The notes under the pieces are model-generated. The model saw only the letters and a program-made list of their open reading frames with translations, had not been told where the DNA came from and made no database searches. From an uncultured Chloroflexota bacterium (GTDB lineage Bacteria > Chloroflexota > Limnocylindria > Limnocylindrales > CSP1-4): a stretch of 7,301 bases of DNA. The stretch covers positions 1-7,301 of the forward strand of contig CAIXZV010000594.1 in assembly GCA_903924005.1 (NCBI GenBank), given 5' to 3'. Position numbers and translations under genes: made by a program. Positions 1 to 6,170 of the stretch are shown here, piece by piece. Numbering within the stretch: position 1 is the first letter of the stretch; every line of letters starts with the position of its first letter.

Positions 1-318
1 CGGGCCGCTGAGCGGATGGACGTGGCCAAGACGTACATGAACTGCGTGACCGCCAAGACGCCGGAGGGCGCCCGAGTTGCCCTGACGGTTGACACGGACC
101 GCCAGGCGCTTGACGTGGCGATTGCGTGCTGCATCAAGGTTGAGGCGCCCATCGCCCGGGTCATGCGGGTGCTTGACACAAAGCACCTCGAGTGGCTCCT
201 GGCCACCGAGCCGGTGATCGACGAGCTGCTGGCCACTGGGCGCTGCGATCTGGCGGGCCCGCTTGTCGATATCGGCTTCGACGCCGCCGGCCGGTTCACC
301 GAGCACCTCCCCTCCTGA
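1..318 (+). CDS. C-terminal fragment, probable DUF2088/LarA-like (lactate racemase-like) protein
   Basis: The reading frame is open from the first base of the window to a TGA at 316-318, so 105 codons are visible and the true start lies upstream. The ATG at 16 is probably internal, because the residues before it (RAAER) read smoothly into the rest. The fragment has no membrane segment or signal peptide. The pattern 'MDVAKTYMNCVTA', then a stretch ending 'ALDVAIACC', then 'ARVMRVLDTKHLEWLLATEP' and a short 'FDAAGRF' near the end resembles, from memory, the C-terminus of DUF2088 proteins related to the nickel-pincer lactate racemase LarA, where the matching segment reads roughly 'D.AK.Y.NA.TA'. 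No catalytic residues are in the visible part, so activity cannot be judged. The stop overlaps the transporter start (TGATG), which points to an operon. The coding call is fairly firm; the family assignment is tentative. Confidence 0.5.
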   Translation, partial: RAAERMDVAKTYMNCVTAKTPEGARVALTVDTDRQALDVAIACCIKVEAPIARVMRVLDTKHLEWLLATEPVIDELLATGRCDLAGPLVDIGFDAAGRFTEHLPS

Positions 319-1322
319 TGCGGGCGGTGCAGGCGGGGCTGCGCCGGAGGTTGTCGCCCGACGGTCTTTCGCCGGCACGCCAGGGTGCGCTGATCTACAT
401 CGCGTCCGGGCTGGTGTTCATCTGCGGCGACTCTGTGGTGAAGACGCTTGTTGGCGGCCTGCCTGTCGTTGACGTGGTGTTTGGCCGCCACATCTCGTTC
501 CTTGTGGCAATCACGCTTGTGGCCGGGGGCCGCCACCCACGACGGCTGTTTGTCAGCCGCCACCCATGGATCCAAGTGCTGCGCGGCTTAGCCATGTTTG
601 CAGCCACTGCAACGTTCTTTGTGTCCCTGTCGCTCCTGCCAATGGCAGAGGTCAGCGCTTTGGGCTCCACAACACCGCTCATCGTGCTTGCGCTGGCCGG
701 TCCGGCCCTTGGCGAGAAGATCACCAGGGTGGCCGTGGCGGGCGGCGTGATCGGCTTTGTCGGGGTTCTCGTGCTGGTTGGCCTTGACCCGACGCGGCTT
801 GACCCGGCCATGGCGATGCCGCTGCTCTCCGCATTCTCGCTCGCCGTGTTTGGCCTGCTTACCCGCTACCTGCGCGACGACCCCGCCCAAGTGACGACGT
901 TCTGGTCCGGGGTGGTGGGGATGATCGCCGCCGCCATCCTGTTTGCCGTTGTTCCCACGACAACCTCACCGCAGCCGTGGCAGTGGGGAGCGATTGGGCT
1001 TGTCGGGTTGACATCGGTGACGGGTCACAGCCTGCTGGTCGCTGCCTACCACCGGGCCCGCGCCAGCGACATGGCGCCGCTGGGCTACCTGTCGCTCGTG
1101 TGGTCGTTTCTTGTCGGCACGCTGGTGTTTGGCGAGGCGCTGGCCCTGCGCTCAGTCTTGGGCGCCGCGGCCATCGCCGCGGGCGGCGTCATCACGCTGC
1201 GCAGCGGACCGGCGGGGGAGGTCCCAACCCCGGCGCTCGTGGACTACGGCGTCACCGATGGCGAGGCAGCGCCCGATGGCGACGCAGGCACGGCCGACGA
1301 CGACGGGGGCGGCGAGGGCTGA
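318..1322 (+). CDS. EamA/DMT-superfamily membrane transporter
   Basis: This encodes 334 residues starting at the ATG at 318-320, which shares bases with the upstream stop. The frame is open back to 192, but that extension is Arg-rich and overlaps the upstream gene, so it is rejected. No clear Shine-Dalgarno precedes the ATG, so translation is probably coupled to the upstream gene. After a basic N-terminus (about 1-20), roughly ten hydrophobic segments run to residue ~296 in two EamA-like halves (about 22-155 and 168-296). Each half has the family's E at the end of a helix, in 'GPALGEKI' (~129) and 'LVFGEALALR' (~269). Length and layout fit inner-membrane drug/metabolite exporters; the substrate cannot be read from sequence. 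After the last helix comes an odd ~37-residue tail rich in Asp, Glu and Gly, not part of the EamA fold. Its coding DNA is shared antiparallel with the 3' end of mreC. Confidence 0.9.
   Translation: MRAVQAGLRRRLSPDGLSPARQGALIYIASGLVFICGDSVVKTLVGGLPVVDVVFGRHISFLVAITLVAGGRHPRRLFVSRHPWIQVLRGLAMFAATATFFVSLSLLPMAEVSALGSTTPLIVLALAGPALGEKITRVAVAGGVIGFVGVLVLVGLDPTRLDPAMAMPLLSAFSLAVFGLLTRYLRDDPAQVTTFWSGVVGMIAAAILFAVVPTTTSPQPWQWGAIGLVGLTSVTGHSLLVAAYHRARASDMAPLGYLSLVWSFLVGTLVFGEALALRSVLGAAAIAAGGVITLRSGPAGEVPTPALVDYGVTDGEAAPDGDAGTADDDGGGEG
1244..1322. other. Antiparallel coding overlap of transporter and mreC 3' ends
   Basis: The plus-strand transporter stops at 1320-1322 and the minus-strand mreC stops at 1244-1246, so 79 bp encode both C-termini. 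On the plus strand this region gives an acidic, Gly-rich tail. On the minus strand it gives a Pro/Ser/Ala-rich tail (MreC residues 287-312). Both tails are low-complexity and lie outside the conserved folds. The ORF boundaries are directly visible; whether either tail has a function is unknown. Confidence 0.85.
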
Positions 1323-2182
1323 TCCACCAGCGGCAGCCCGCCGCTGTAGTCCGTAATCACCAGCGCCAGGCTAAAGCCGGCGAGGTTTGCGGCTGGCTGG
1401 ATAAACGCCGTCTGCACCACGTCCGTGGCGTCGCGCTGCACGTCCACCACCGTGCCGATGACCAGACCGCGTGGATACGGCGAGCGGATCCCGCCCGCCA
1501 ACTCCAGACCTGCGGTGTAGACCTCCTCGTCGAGCGAGACGGCAACACCCGCGTCGATGTTCTTCATCACCAGCACGCCGCCCGCCTCACCGCTGATCTC
1601 GCCGGTCTCGCTGGACGTGAGGAGTTGGCCGATCACCACAAGCGACGAGTCCGACAGCAGCGTCACCTTGGCAAACGTGGGGCCGATGTCCGTGACGCGC
1701 CCAGCCAATGCGCCGCCCTGGACGATGACCACGTCGCCCAGCGCGAGGCCGTCATCGGTTCCCTTGTCCAGCGTGACCATCCGGATGGTCGGCAGCGTCT
1801 CGCGTCCAATCACCCGCGCCGCAACTGTTTGGTGGTCAAACCCACTCTGCAACTGGAGCAGACCCGTGAGTTGATCGTTCTCGCGCCTGAGCAGTTCCAG
1901 CCGCGCGTTGGTGTTCGCCAACTGGTCGTTCTGGTCGCGCAGGGCCGCGTTGTCGACACGGAGCCTGTCGATTTCGCCGATGGCGCCGAGGACGCTCGCC
2001 ACGTTGTCCGCCACGCCCGCAAAGGCGCCCTGGAAGGGTTTGAACGCGAAGTTGAACCCGCGCTGGAGCTCCCGGACACCGGGGTTGGACGAGAACGCCA
2101 TGAGCAGAATCGTGATCACCAGCAGGATCGTGTAGGTGATCCAGCGGCGTCTGGCCCGGCGGTTCGAGAGGATCGACATCAT
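1244..2182 (-). CDS. mreC: Rod shape-determining protein MreC
   Basis: MreC is the bitopic membrane protein that links MreB filaments in the cytoplasm to the peptidoglycan synthases of the elongasome outside it. The 312-residue product has a basic N-terminus with an 'NRRARRRW' cluster (~8-14), one membrane helix (~15-30), and a heptad-like coiled coil (~68-112, with 'IDRLRVDNAALRDQNDQL'). A beta-rich MreC core follows (~118-280), with family-like segments 'TLDKGTDDGLALGDVV' and 'VGTV/IGTVVDVQ'-type strands, ending near 'SLALVITDY'. The order matches the family, and the length is normal apart from a Pro/Ser-rich tail (~287-312) that overlaps the convergent transporter gene. Two ATGs sit in tandem (2180-2182 and 2177-2179). 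The first is annotated, with GGGAG nine bases upstream; the second would shorten the protein by one residue. It lies 28 nt after mreB, clearly in one operon. No mreD follows. Confidence 0.94.
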   Translation of the reverse strand: MMSILSNRRARRRWITYTILLVITILLMAFSSNPGVRELQRGFNFAFKPFQGAFAGVADNVASVLGAIGEIDRLRVDNAALRDQNDQLANTNARLELLRRENDQLTGLLQLQSGFDHQTVAARVIGRETLPTIRMVTLDKGTDDGLALGDVVIVQGGALAGRVTDIGPTFAKVTLLSDSSLVVIGQLLTSSETGEISGEAGGVLVMKNIDAGVAVSLDEEVYTAGLELAGGIRSPYPRGLVIGTVVDVQRDATDVVQTAFIQPAANLAGFSLALVITDYSGGLPLVDQPSPPPSSSAVPASPSGAASPSVTP

Positions 2183-2191
2183 GGCGCGGGG

Positions 2192-2206
2192 CTCCCGCTA
2201 CGGGAG
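2192..2206 (-). promoter_or_regulatory. Hairpin enclosing the mreC ribosome-binding site
   Basis: In the 28-nt gap between mreB and mreC, the minus-strand transcript would carry CUCCCG, a UAG loop, then CGGGAG: a perfect 6-bp GC-rich stem (2192-2197 with 2201-2206). The 3' arm contains the GGGAG Shine-Dalgarno for mreC (2192-2196), nine bases before the start. A ribosome finishing mreB (stop 2211-2213) would overrun the hairpin and could free the site. The repeat is seen directly; a role in coupling MreC to MreB synthesis is inferred. It lacks a U-tract, so it is not a terminator. Confidence 0.5.
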
Positions 2207-2210
2207 GGCT

Positions 2211-3269
2211 TCAGCGCGGCGGGCGGCTGTAGGTCTCGGCCACCAGGACGCGAGACATGCGGGCGCTGCCGAGTTCCTGCAGCACGATGCCGGTCCCGCG
2301 GGCAACGCAGGTGAGCGGGTCGTCAGCGACGTGCACCGGCATCTGGGTGGCCTCAGCCACACGGCGGTCGAGGCCGGCCAGCAGCGCTCCGCCACCGGCG
2401 AGCACGATGCCCTGGTCCATGATGTCTGCCACCAGCTCCGGCGGCGTCTCCTCAATTGTGTCCTTGATGGTGTCCACAATCTGGCTCACGGACGGCTCGA
2501 TCGCCTCGCGGATCTGGTCCGCGCCAACCTCGACCACACGGGGCAGACCGGTGAGCAGGTCGCGGCCGCGGAGCAGCACGCGCTCGCTGTCCCACTCGCC
2601 GGGATGTGCCGAGCCAATGGCGATCTTGATGTCCTCGGCCGTGCGCTCGCCGAGGAACAGGTTGTACTCGCGCCGAGCGTAAGCAACGATGTCCTGGTCC
2701 ATCTCGTCCCCACCGATGCGGATGGAGCGGCTCACGACGATGCCGCCGAGCGAGATAACGGCAACCTCAGTGGTGCCGCCGCCGATGTCCACGATCATGG
2801 AGCCACTTGGCTCCGAGACCGGGAGCCCCGCACCGATCGCCGCAGCCATAGGCTCCTCGATCAGGCGGGCCCAGCGGGCGCCGGCGTTGAGGGCGGCGTC
2901 ACGGACAGCGCGCTTCTCCACTTCGGTCACACCCGACGGGATGCCCAGCAGCATCCGGGGACGGCTGATCATGCCCACGCGGTCATGGACCTTGTGGACG
3001 AAGTACTTGAGCATCTGCTCGGTGACGTCAAAGTCGCTGATCACGCCGTCGCGTAGCGGGCGCACGGCGATGATGGAGGCCGGCGTCCGGCCAACCATGC
3101 GCTTCGCCTCTGCGCCAATGGCGAGGACGCGCTTTGTCTTTGCCTCGATGGCAACCACGGACGGCTCGGAGATCACGATGCCGCGATCCTTGACGTGGAC
3201 GAGCGTGTTGGCGGTGCCGAGGTCTATCCCGATGTCCCGGGAGAAGAGGCCGAGGATCCGGTCGAACAT
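2211..3269 (-). CDS. mreB: Rod shape-determining protein MreB (bacterial actin)
   Basis: MreB is the actin-like ATPase that polymerises on the inner membrane face and steers cell-wall synthesis. The product is 352 residues, the usual length, with all actin-fold signatures: phosphate-1 'DIGIDLGTANTLV' (~12-24), connect-1 around 'EEPMAAAIGAGLPV' (~138-151), phosphate-2 'DIGGGTTEVAVISLGG' (~161-176), and the adenosine motif 'GIVLAGGGALLAGL' (~287-300). The N-terminus 'MFDRILGLFS' is short and amphipathic-looking, as in many MreBs, and may help membrane binding. The frame is open upstream to 3461, but that extension is Arg/Pro-rich and unlike MreB. ATG 3269 gives the canonical N-terminus and has AAGGA (3280-3284) ten bases upstream. 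It is the first gene of an operon with mreC and is divergent from the hybrid kinase. No catalytic residue appears to be missing. Confidence 0.97.
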   Translation of the reverse strand: MFDRILGLFSRDIGIDLGTANTLVHVKDRGIVISEPSVVAIEAKTKRVLAIGAEAKRMVGRTPASIIAVRPLRDGVISDFDVTEQMLKYFVHKVHDRVGMISRPRMLLGIPSGVTEVEKRAVRDAALNAGARWARLIEEPMAAAIGAGLPVSEPSGSMIVDIGGGTTEVAVISLGGIVVSRSIRIGGDEMDQDIVAYARREYNLFLGERTAEDIKIAIGSAHPGEWDSERVLLRGRDLLTGLPRVVEVGADQIREAIEPSVSQIVDTIKDTIEETPPELVADIMDQGIVLAGGGALLAGLDRRVAEATQMPVHVADDPLTCVARGTGIVLQELGSARMSRVLVAETYSRPPR

Positions 3270-3385
3270 GCTGGGGAGGTCCTTGCTGCGACGCAGGGGC
3301 GGCCGTGAGAGCACCGGTACGGTGGGCAGGTCGCGAGATGAGGCATGGTTGGGATCGCGCGCGGATGCGGCGCACGGGCGCCAGC

Positions 3386-3391
3386 AGTATA
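3386..3391 (-). promoter_or_regulatory. mreB: Candidate -10 box for mreB-mreC (TATACT)
   Basis: Read on the minus strand, 3391 to 3386 is TATACT, one mismatch from the sigma-70 consensus and AT-rich in otherwise very GC-rich DNA. It would start transcription near 3379, giving mreB a leader of about 110 nt. No good -35 hexamer lies 16-18 bp upstream (the 17-bp position reads TCGGAG), so the call rests on the -10 box and its location alone. Confidence 0.3.
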
Positions 3392-3457
3392 CCCGCGGGC
3401 GCGCGGGCCTCCGATTGGACGTTGGACTCAGGCCCCGCAGCAGGCAAGACGGTGACG

Positions 3458-3467
3458 GCACGCGTGC
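3458..3467. repeat. Perfect 10-bp palindrome in the divergent region
   Basis: GCACGCGTGC equals its own reverse complement. It lies about 65 bp upstream of the candidate mreB -10 box and about 145 bp upstream of the kinase start, where a dimeric regulator could bind. GC-rich palindromes of this size also arise by chance, and no regulator is encoded nearby, so the operator role is only a possibility. Confidence 0.3.
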
Positions 3468-3519
3468 GCCTCACTCGGTAGACTTGGAGGCGCCGAGTGA
3501 GCGAGTACCAGCTCGGCGC
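3466..3519. repeat. Three overlapping, mutually exclusive inverted repeats
   Basis: Three exact inverted repeats share arms. GCGCCTC (3466-3472) pairs with GAGGCGC (3487-3493). CTCACTCGG (3470-3478) pairs with CCGAGTGAG (3493-3501). GCGCCGAG (3490-3497) pairs with CTCGGCGC (3512-3519). Stems are 7, 9 and 8 bp and each loop is 14 nt. The middle stem excludes both others, and the first and third also collide. In RNA this could be an alternating structure in a kinase leader; in DNA it could be an operator cluster. The repeats are seen directly; any function is inferred. Confidence 0.5.
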
Positions 3520-3552
3520 GGAGTGCCAGCCTGAAACCACCGGACAGTCTCG

Positions 3553-3576
3553 CGGCCCCTGACGCTCCGGGGGCTG
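3553..3576 (+). other. Imperfect hairpin shortly before the kinase start
   Basis: Bases 3553-3560 can pair with 3569-3576 to give eight pairs, two of them G-U, around an 8-nt loop. It ends 35 nt before the GTG start of the kinase, at a place where no clear Shine-Dalgarno is seen. It has no U-tract, so it is not a terminator. In DNA this rich in GC such a stem is weak evidence on its own. Confidence 0.25.
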
Positions 3577-3611
3577 GCCAAAACCATGCGCCCACGCCTG
3601 CCGTCATTCCC

Positions 3612-6149
3612 GTGGCCAACGATGGCCGCGAAAGCATTGCGGCGGTTCAGCCTGTCCGCGGCGCAGGTGGTGATCGCCTCGCCATCCAGGATGGCCACGG
3701 CACAGCCGTAGACGAGGACATCGTCTCCGCTGGCTCGGCCCGGCGCGAGGCGCTCAGGCCCCAGAACGCGGGCGATCCCGCGGGACGGCGCTTCCACGAG
3801 GCTGCACCCAGCCCCGCGGGGCGCGTCGAGGGCCGCGAGCGCGTGGATGCCCAGGCGACGTCCCAGGCGCTACAAGCGAGCAGGGCGCACTTTCAGATGC
3901 TCGCGGAGCGCTCGTCGGACATCGCGTTCCGTTGCACCCCGCTTGGCCTGTTTGAGTGGGTGTCGTCATCGGTAACAGACGTGCTTGGTTGGGCGTCGGA
4001 GGATCTGCTCGGCGACGCAGCAGCAACGTACGTTCACCCGGACGACGCCGCGCAGGCGACAACCAACGGCGGCCGCGCCAGCTTTCTGGCTCGGTACCGC
4101 CATCGTGACGGCTCGTATCGGTGGTTCTCCGTCGTCGGGCACCGGGTGACAGATGACGACGGCCACCTCATTGCCATGATTGGCAGTGCCCGGGATGTCG
4201 ATGCCAGGCAACGTGCCGCCCTCGCGTTGCGCGAAAGCGAGGCGCGCTACGAGGAGCTGGTTGCCAGCATCCCGCTTGGCGTGTACGTCTACCGCAACAA
4301 CGCGGCGGGCGAGATGGTGTACGACTACGTCAGCCCACAGGCTGGGCGGCTGCTGGGCATTGATCCGCGGGCCCCGCTTGCCGACCCCCGCGCGGGTTTC
4401 GCCGACGTCCACCCAGACGACGTGGCGGGGCTGATGGCGCTGAGCGGGTCGACACGTGCGGCCAACGCGCCGTTCCGGTGGGAGGGGCGATTTATCGTCC
4501 GCGGCGAGGCGCGCCGGATCCGCATTGACGCCGCCCCCACGCCGCTCCCTGACGGCTGGACCCGCTGGCACGGAATCGTTGAGGATGTCACCGCGCTTCG
4601 AGTCGCCGACGATACCGTGCGGAGACTCGTGACCGCCGTCGAGCAGTCTGACGACACGATCATCATTTCGAACCTCGACGCGTCGATTGCCTATGCGAAC
4701 CCCGCGTTCGAGCGCACATCTGGGTATGCAGTCGCGGATGTCATCGGCCAGAACCCGCGCCTGCTGAATAGCGGCGTCCAGGACGCTGCGTTCTACCGGG
4801 GCTTGTGGGCAACGCTGTCCACCGGCAACACGTGGCGCGGCGAACTGCACAACCGGCGCAAAGACGGCTCCATCTATATCGAGGCCACGACGATCACCCC
4901 CGTGCGGGGTCCCAACGGGGACGTCACCAACTACGTGGCGGTCCAGCGCGATGTCACGAGCCACCGCGAGCTTGAAGCGCAGCTGCGTCAATCGCAGCGG
5001 CTTGAGGCGGTGGGCCAGCTCGCCGGTGGCATCGCCCACGACTTCAACAACCTGCTCGCGGTCATCCGCGGGTATAGCGAATTGCTGGCAGCGAGCCTCC
5101 CGACCGCCAGCCCCGAGCGTGATGACGCCGAGCAGGTGATTGCAGCAGCCGAGCGGGGCGCAGCACTCACGCGTCAGCTCCTGACGTTTAGCCGTCGCCA
5201 GGCCCTGCAGCCAATTGCGCATGATCCGGCGGAGATCATCGCCGGGCTGCTGCCGATGATCCGGCGTCTGGTTGGCGCGCACGTGGACATCCGCACCGAG
5301 CGAAACGTTGACGGCGGCTATGTCTTCGCAGACCCGGGCGGCATCGAGCAGATCATCATCAACCTGGCGGTCAACGCCCGCGACGCGATGCCCGGCGGCG
5401 GTCAACTCGTGATTGAGACGCAGAACGTGGACGCTGGGGGCACCTCGGAGGCAGCGGGTCCGCTTGTGCGGATCACGGTGACCGACACGGGCACTGGCAT
5501 GGACGACGCTGTCATGAGCCATATGTTTGAGCCCTTCTTCACCACCAAGGAGATTGGTAAGGGCACGGGTCTGGGGCTAGCCACCGTGCACGGCACGGTC
5601 CTCGCATCAGGCGGGACAATCGCGGTGCGGTCCGCGCCCGGCCAGGGTTCCACGTTCACCATCGACCTGCCGCGCGTTGACCAGCCCGTTGCCGCCGATC
5701 CCTCGCCCGCCCCTAGGGTCGAAACCGCGTCGGAACAGGCATCCGGCTCCTCGCCCACCAACCTGACCGTCCTCGTTGTCGAGGATGAGCCGTCCGTGCG
5801 CATGCTGCTTGATCGGGTGATCAGGAAGCTGGGCTACAACACGCTCGTTGCGGCGTCTGGCGAAGAGGCGCTTGCGCTTGTCGCCGGACACAACGGCCCG
5901 CTCGACGCCCTCGTGTCTGATGTCCAGATGCCGGGTATCCAGGGGCCCGATCTGGCACGCCGTCTCCGAGCCGAACGACCCGCGCTGGCCATCGTGCTCG
6001 TGTCTGGCTTCATCGGTGACCACGTGATGGGCGAGGCTGGCGGGCTGCCCGGCGTGGGCCTGCTGGCCAAGCCGTTTGACGCCCCAGCGCTTGGGGCAGC
6101 GGTCAGAGCAGCTCTGGACGACAGCCGGAGACGGGCCGCCAAACGATAG
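3612..6149 (+). CDS. Soluble hybrid histidine kinase, PAS-PAS-PAS-HisKA-HATPase-REC
   Basis: This 845-residue sensor autophosphorylates on His and passes the phosphate to its own receiver domain. It has no signal peptide or membrane helix, so it should sense a cytoplasmic cue. Domains in order: a disordered-looking N-terminus (~1-85); PAS1 (~90-200, with 'YVHPDDAAQ'); PAS2 (~208-330, with 'DVHPDD'); PAS3 (~335-452); HisKA with H-box 'GGIAHDFNNLL' (His476); HATPase with N-box 'NLAVNARDAM' (N584, N588), G1 'DTGTGM' (D625), F-box 'FEPFFTTK' (~639) and G2 'GKGTGLGL' (~649); a Pro/Ser linker (~690-716); and a receiver with acidic 'EDE' (724-726), phospho-acceptor D770 in 'VSDVQMPG', S798 and K820 in 'AKPF'. 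All key residues are present. GTG 3612 is the first start after the in-frame stop at 3498-3500. It lacks a clear ribosome-binding site, so a later start, such as a GTG near residue 78, is possible. No partner regulator is nearby. Confidence 0.95.
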   Translation: MANDGRESIAAVQPVRGAGGDRLAIQDGHGTAVDEDIVSAGSARREALRPQNAGDPAGRRFHEAAPSPAGRVEGRERVDAQATSQALQASRAHFQMLAERSSDIAFRCTPLGLFEWVSSSVTDVLGWASEDLLGDAAATYVHPDDAAQATTNGGRASFLARYRHRDGSYRWFSVVGHRVTDDDGHLIAMIGSARDVDARQRAALALRESEARYEELVASIPLGVYVYRNNAAGEMVYDYVSPQAGRLLGIDPRAPLADPRAGFADVHPDDVAGLMALSGSTRAANAPFRWEGRFIVRGEARRIRIDAAPTPLPDGWTRWHGIVEDVTALRVADDTVRRLVTAVEQSDDTIIISNLDASIAYANPAFERTSGYAVADVIGQNPRLLNSGVQDAAFYRGLWATLSTGNTWRGELHNRRKDGSIYIEATTITPVRGPNGDVTNYVAVQRDVTSHRELEAQLRQSQRLEAVGQLAGGIAHDFNNLLAVIRGYSELLAASLPTASPERDDAEQVIAAAERGAALTRQLLTFSRRQALQPIAHDPAEIIAGLLPMIRRLVGAHVDIRTERNVDGGYVFADPGGIEQIIINLAVNARDAMPGGGQLVIETQNVDAGGTSEAAGPLVRITVTDTGTGMDDAVMSHMFEPFFTTKEIGKGTGLGLATVHGTVLASGGTIAVRSAPGQGSTFTIDLPRVDQPVAADPSPAPRVETASEQASGSSPTNLTVLVVEDEPSVRMLLDRVIRKLGYNTLVAASGEEALALVAGHNGPLDALVSDVQMPGIQGPDLARRLRAERPALAIVLVSGFIGDHVMGEAGGLPGVGLLAKPFDAPALGAAVRAALDDSRRRAAKR

Positions 6150-6170
6150 GCCTTGGGGCCAGAGCGTCCG

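Larger units (their letters stand above)
3270..3611. other. Divergent intergenic region between mreB and the hybrid kinase
   Basis: This 342-bp stretch holds no convincing gene. Small frames in it are upstream extensions of mreB or the kinase, or lack a ribosome-binding site and any recognisable composition. It must carry the mreB-mreC promoter (minus) and, unless the kinase is read from elsewhere, the kinase promoter (plus). It contains a candidate mreB -10 box (3386-3391), a tandem TTGGAC repeat (3415-3420 and 3422-3427), a 10-bp palindrome (3458-3467), overlapping inverted repeats (3466-3519) and an imperfect hairpin (3553-3576). I do not recognise a known riboswitch or tRNA in it. Confidence 0.7.

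Noticed and set aside
192..317. Upstream extension of the transporter by 42 residues
   Set aside because: It is Arg-rich, overlaps the upstream gene in another frame and adds nothing to the EamA fold. The TGATG overlap start is the better choice.
977..2314. 445-codon plus-strand open frame across the transporter end, mreC and the mreB 3' end
   Set aside because: It is in codon register with mreC on the opposite strand and runs out of frame through the transporter. Its Arg/His-rich product has no recognisable fold, while MreC is well supported.
3270..3461. Upstream extension of MreB by 64 residues
   Set aside because: The extension is Arg/Pro-rich and unlike any MreB, and it crosses the candidate promoter. 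ATG 3269 gives the canonical N-terminus with a ribosome-binding site at good spacing.
3471..3550. Possible tRNA or riboswitch (the 'GGTAGACTTGG' stretch loosely recalls a tRNA D-arm)
   Set aside because: No acceptor stem, anticodon arm or TTCGA-type T-loop can be built around it, and no known riboswitch core matches what I can see.
3966..5522. 518-codon open frame on the minus strand inside the kinase gene
   Set aside because: It is in exact codon register with the kinase on the opposite strand, where stops arise only from sense TTA, CTA or TCA codons, which are rare in this GC-rich gene. The His/Arg/Val-rich translation resembles no domain, while the plus-strand product has complete kinase motifs.
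6149..6160. GGCC-TTGG-GGCC mini-hairpin between the kinase and the oxidoreductase as a terminator
   Set aside because: The stem is only 4 bp and no T-run follows on either strand, so an intrinsic terminator is not supported.
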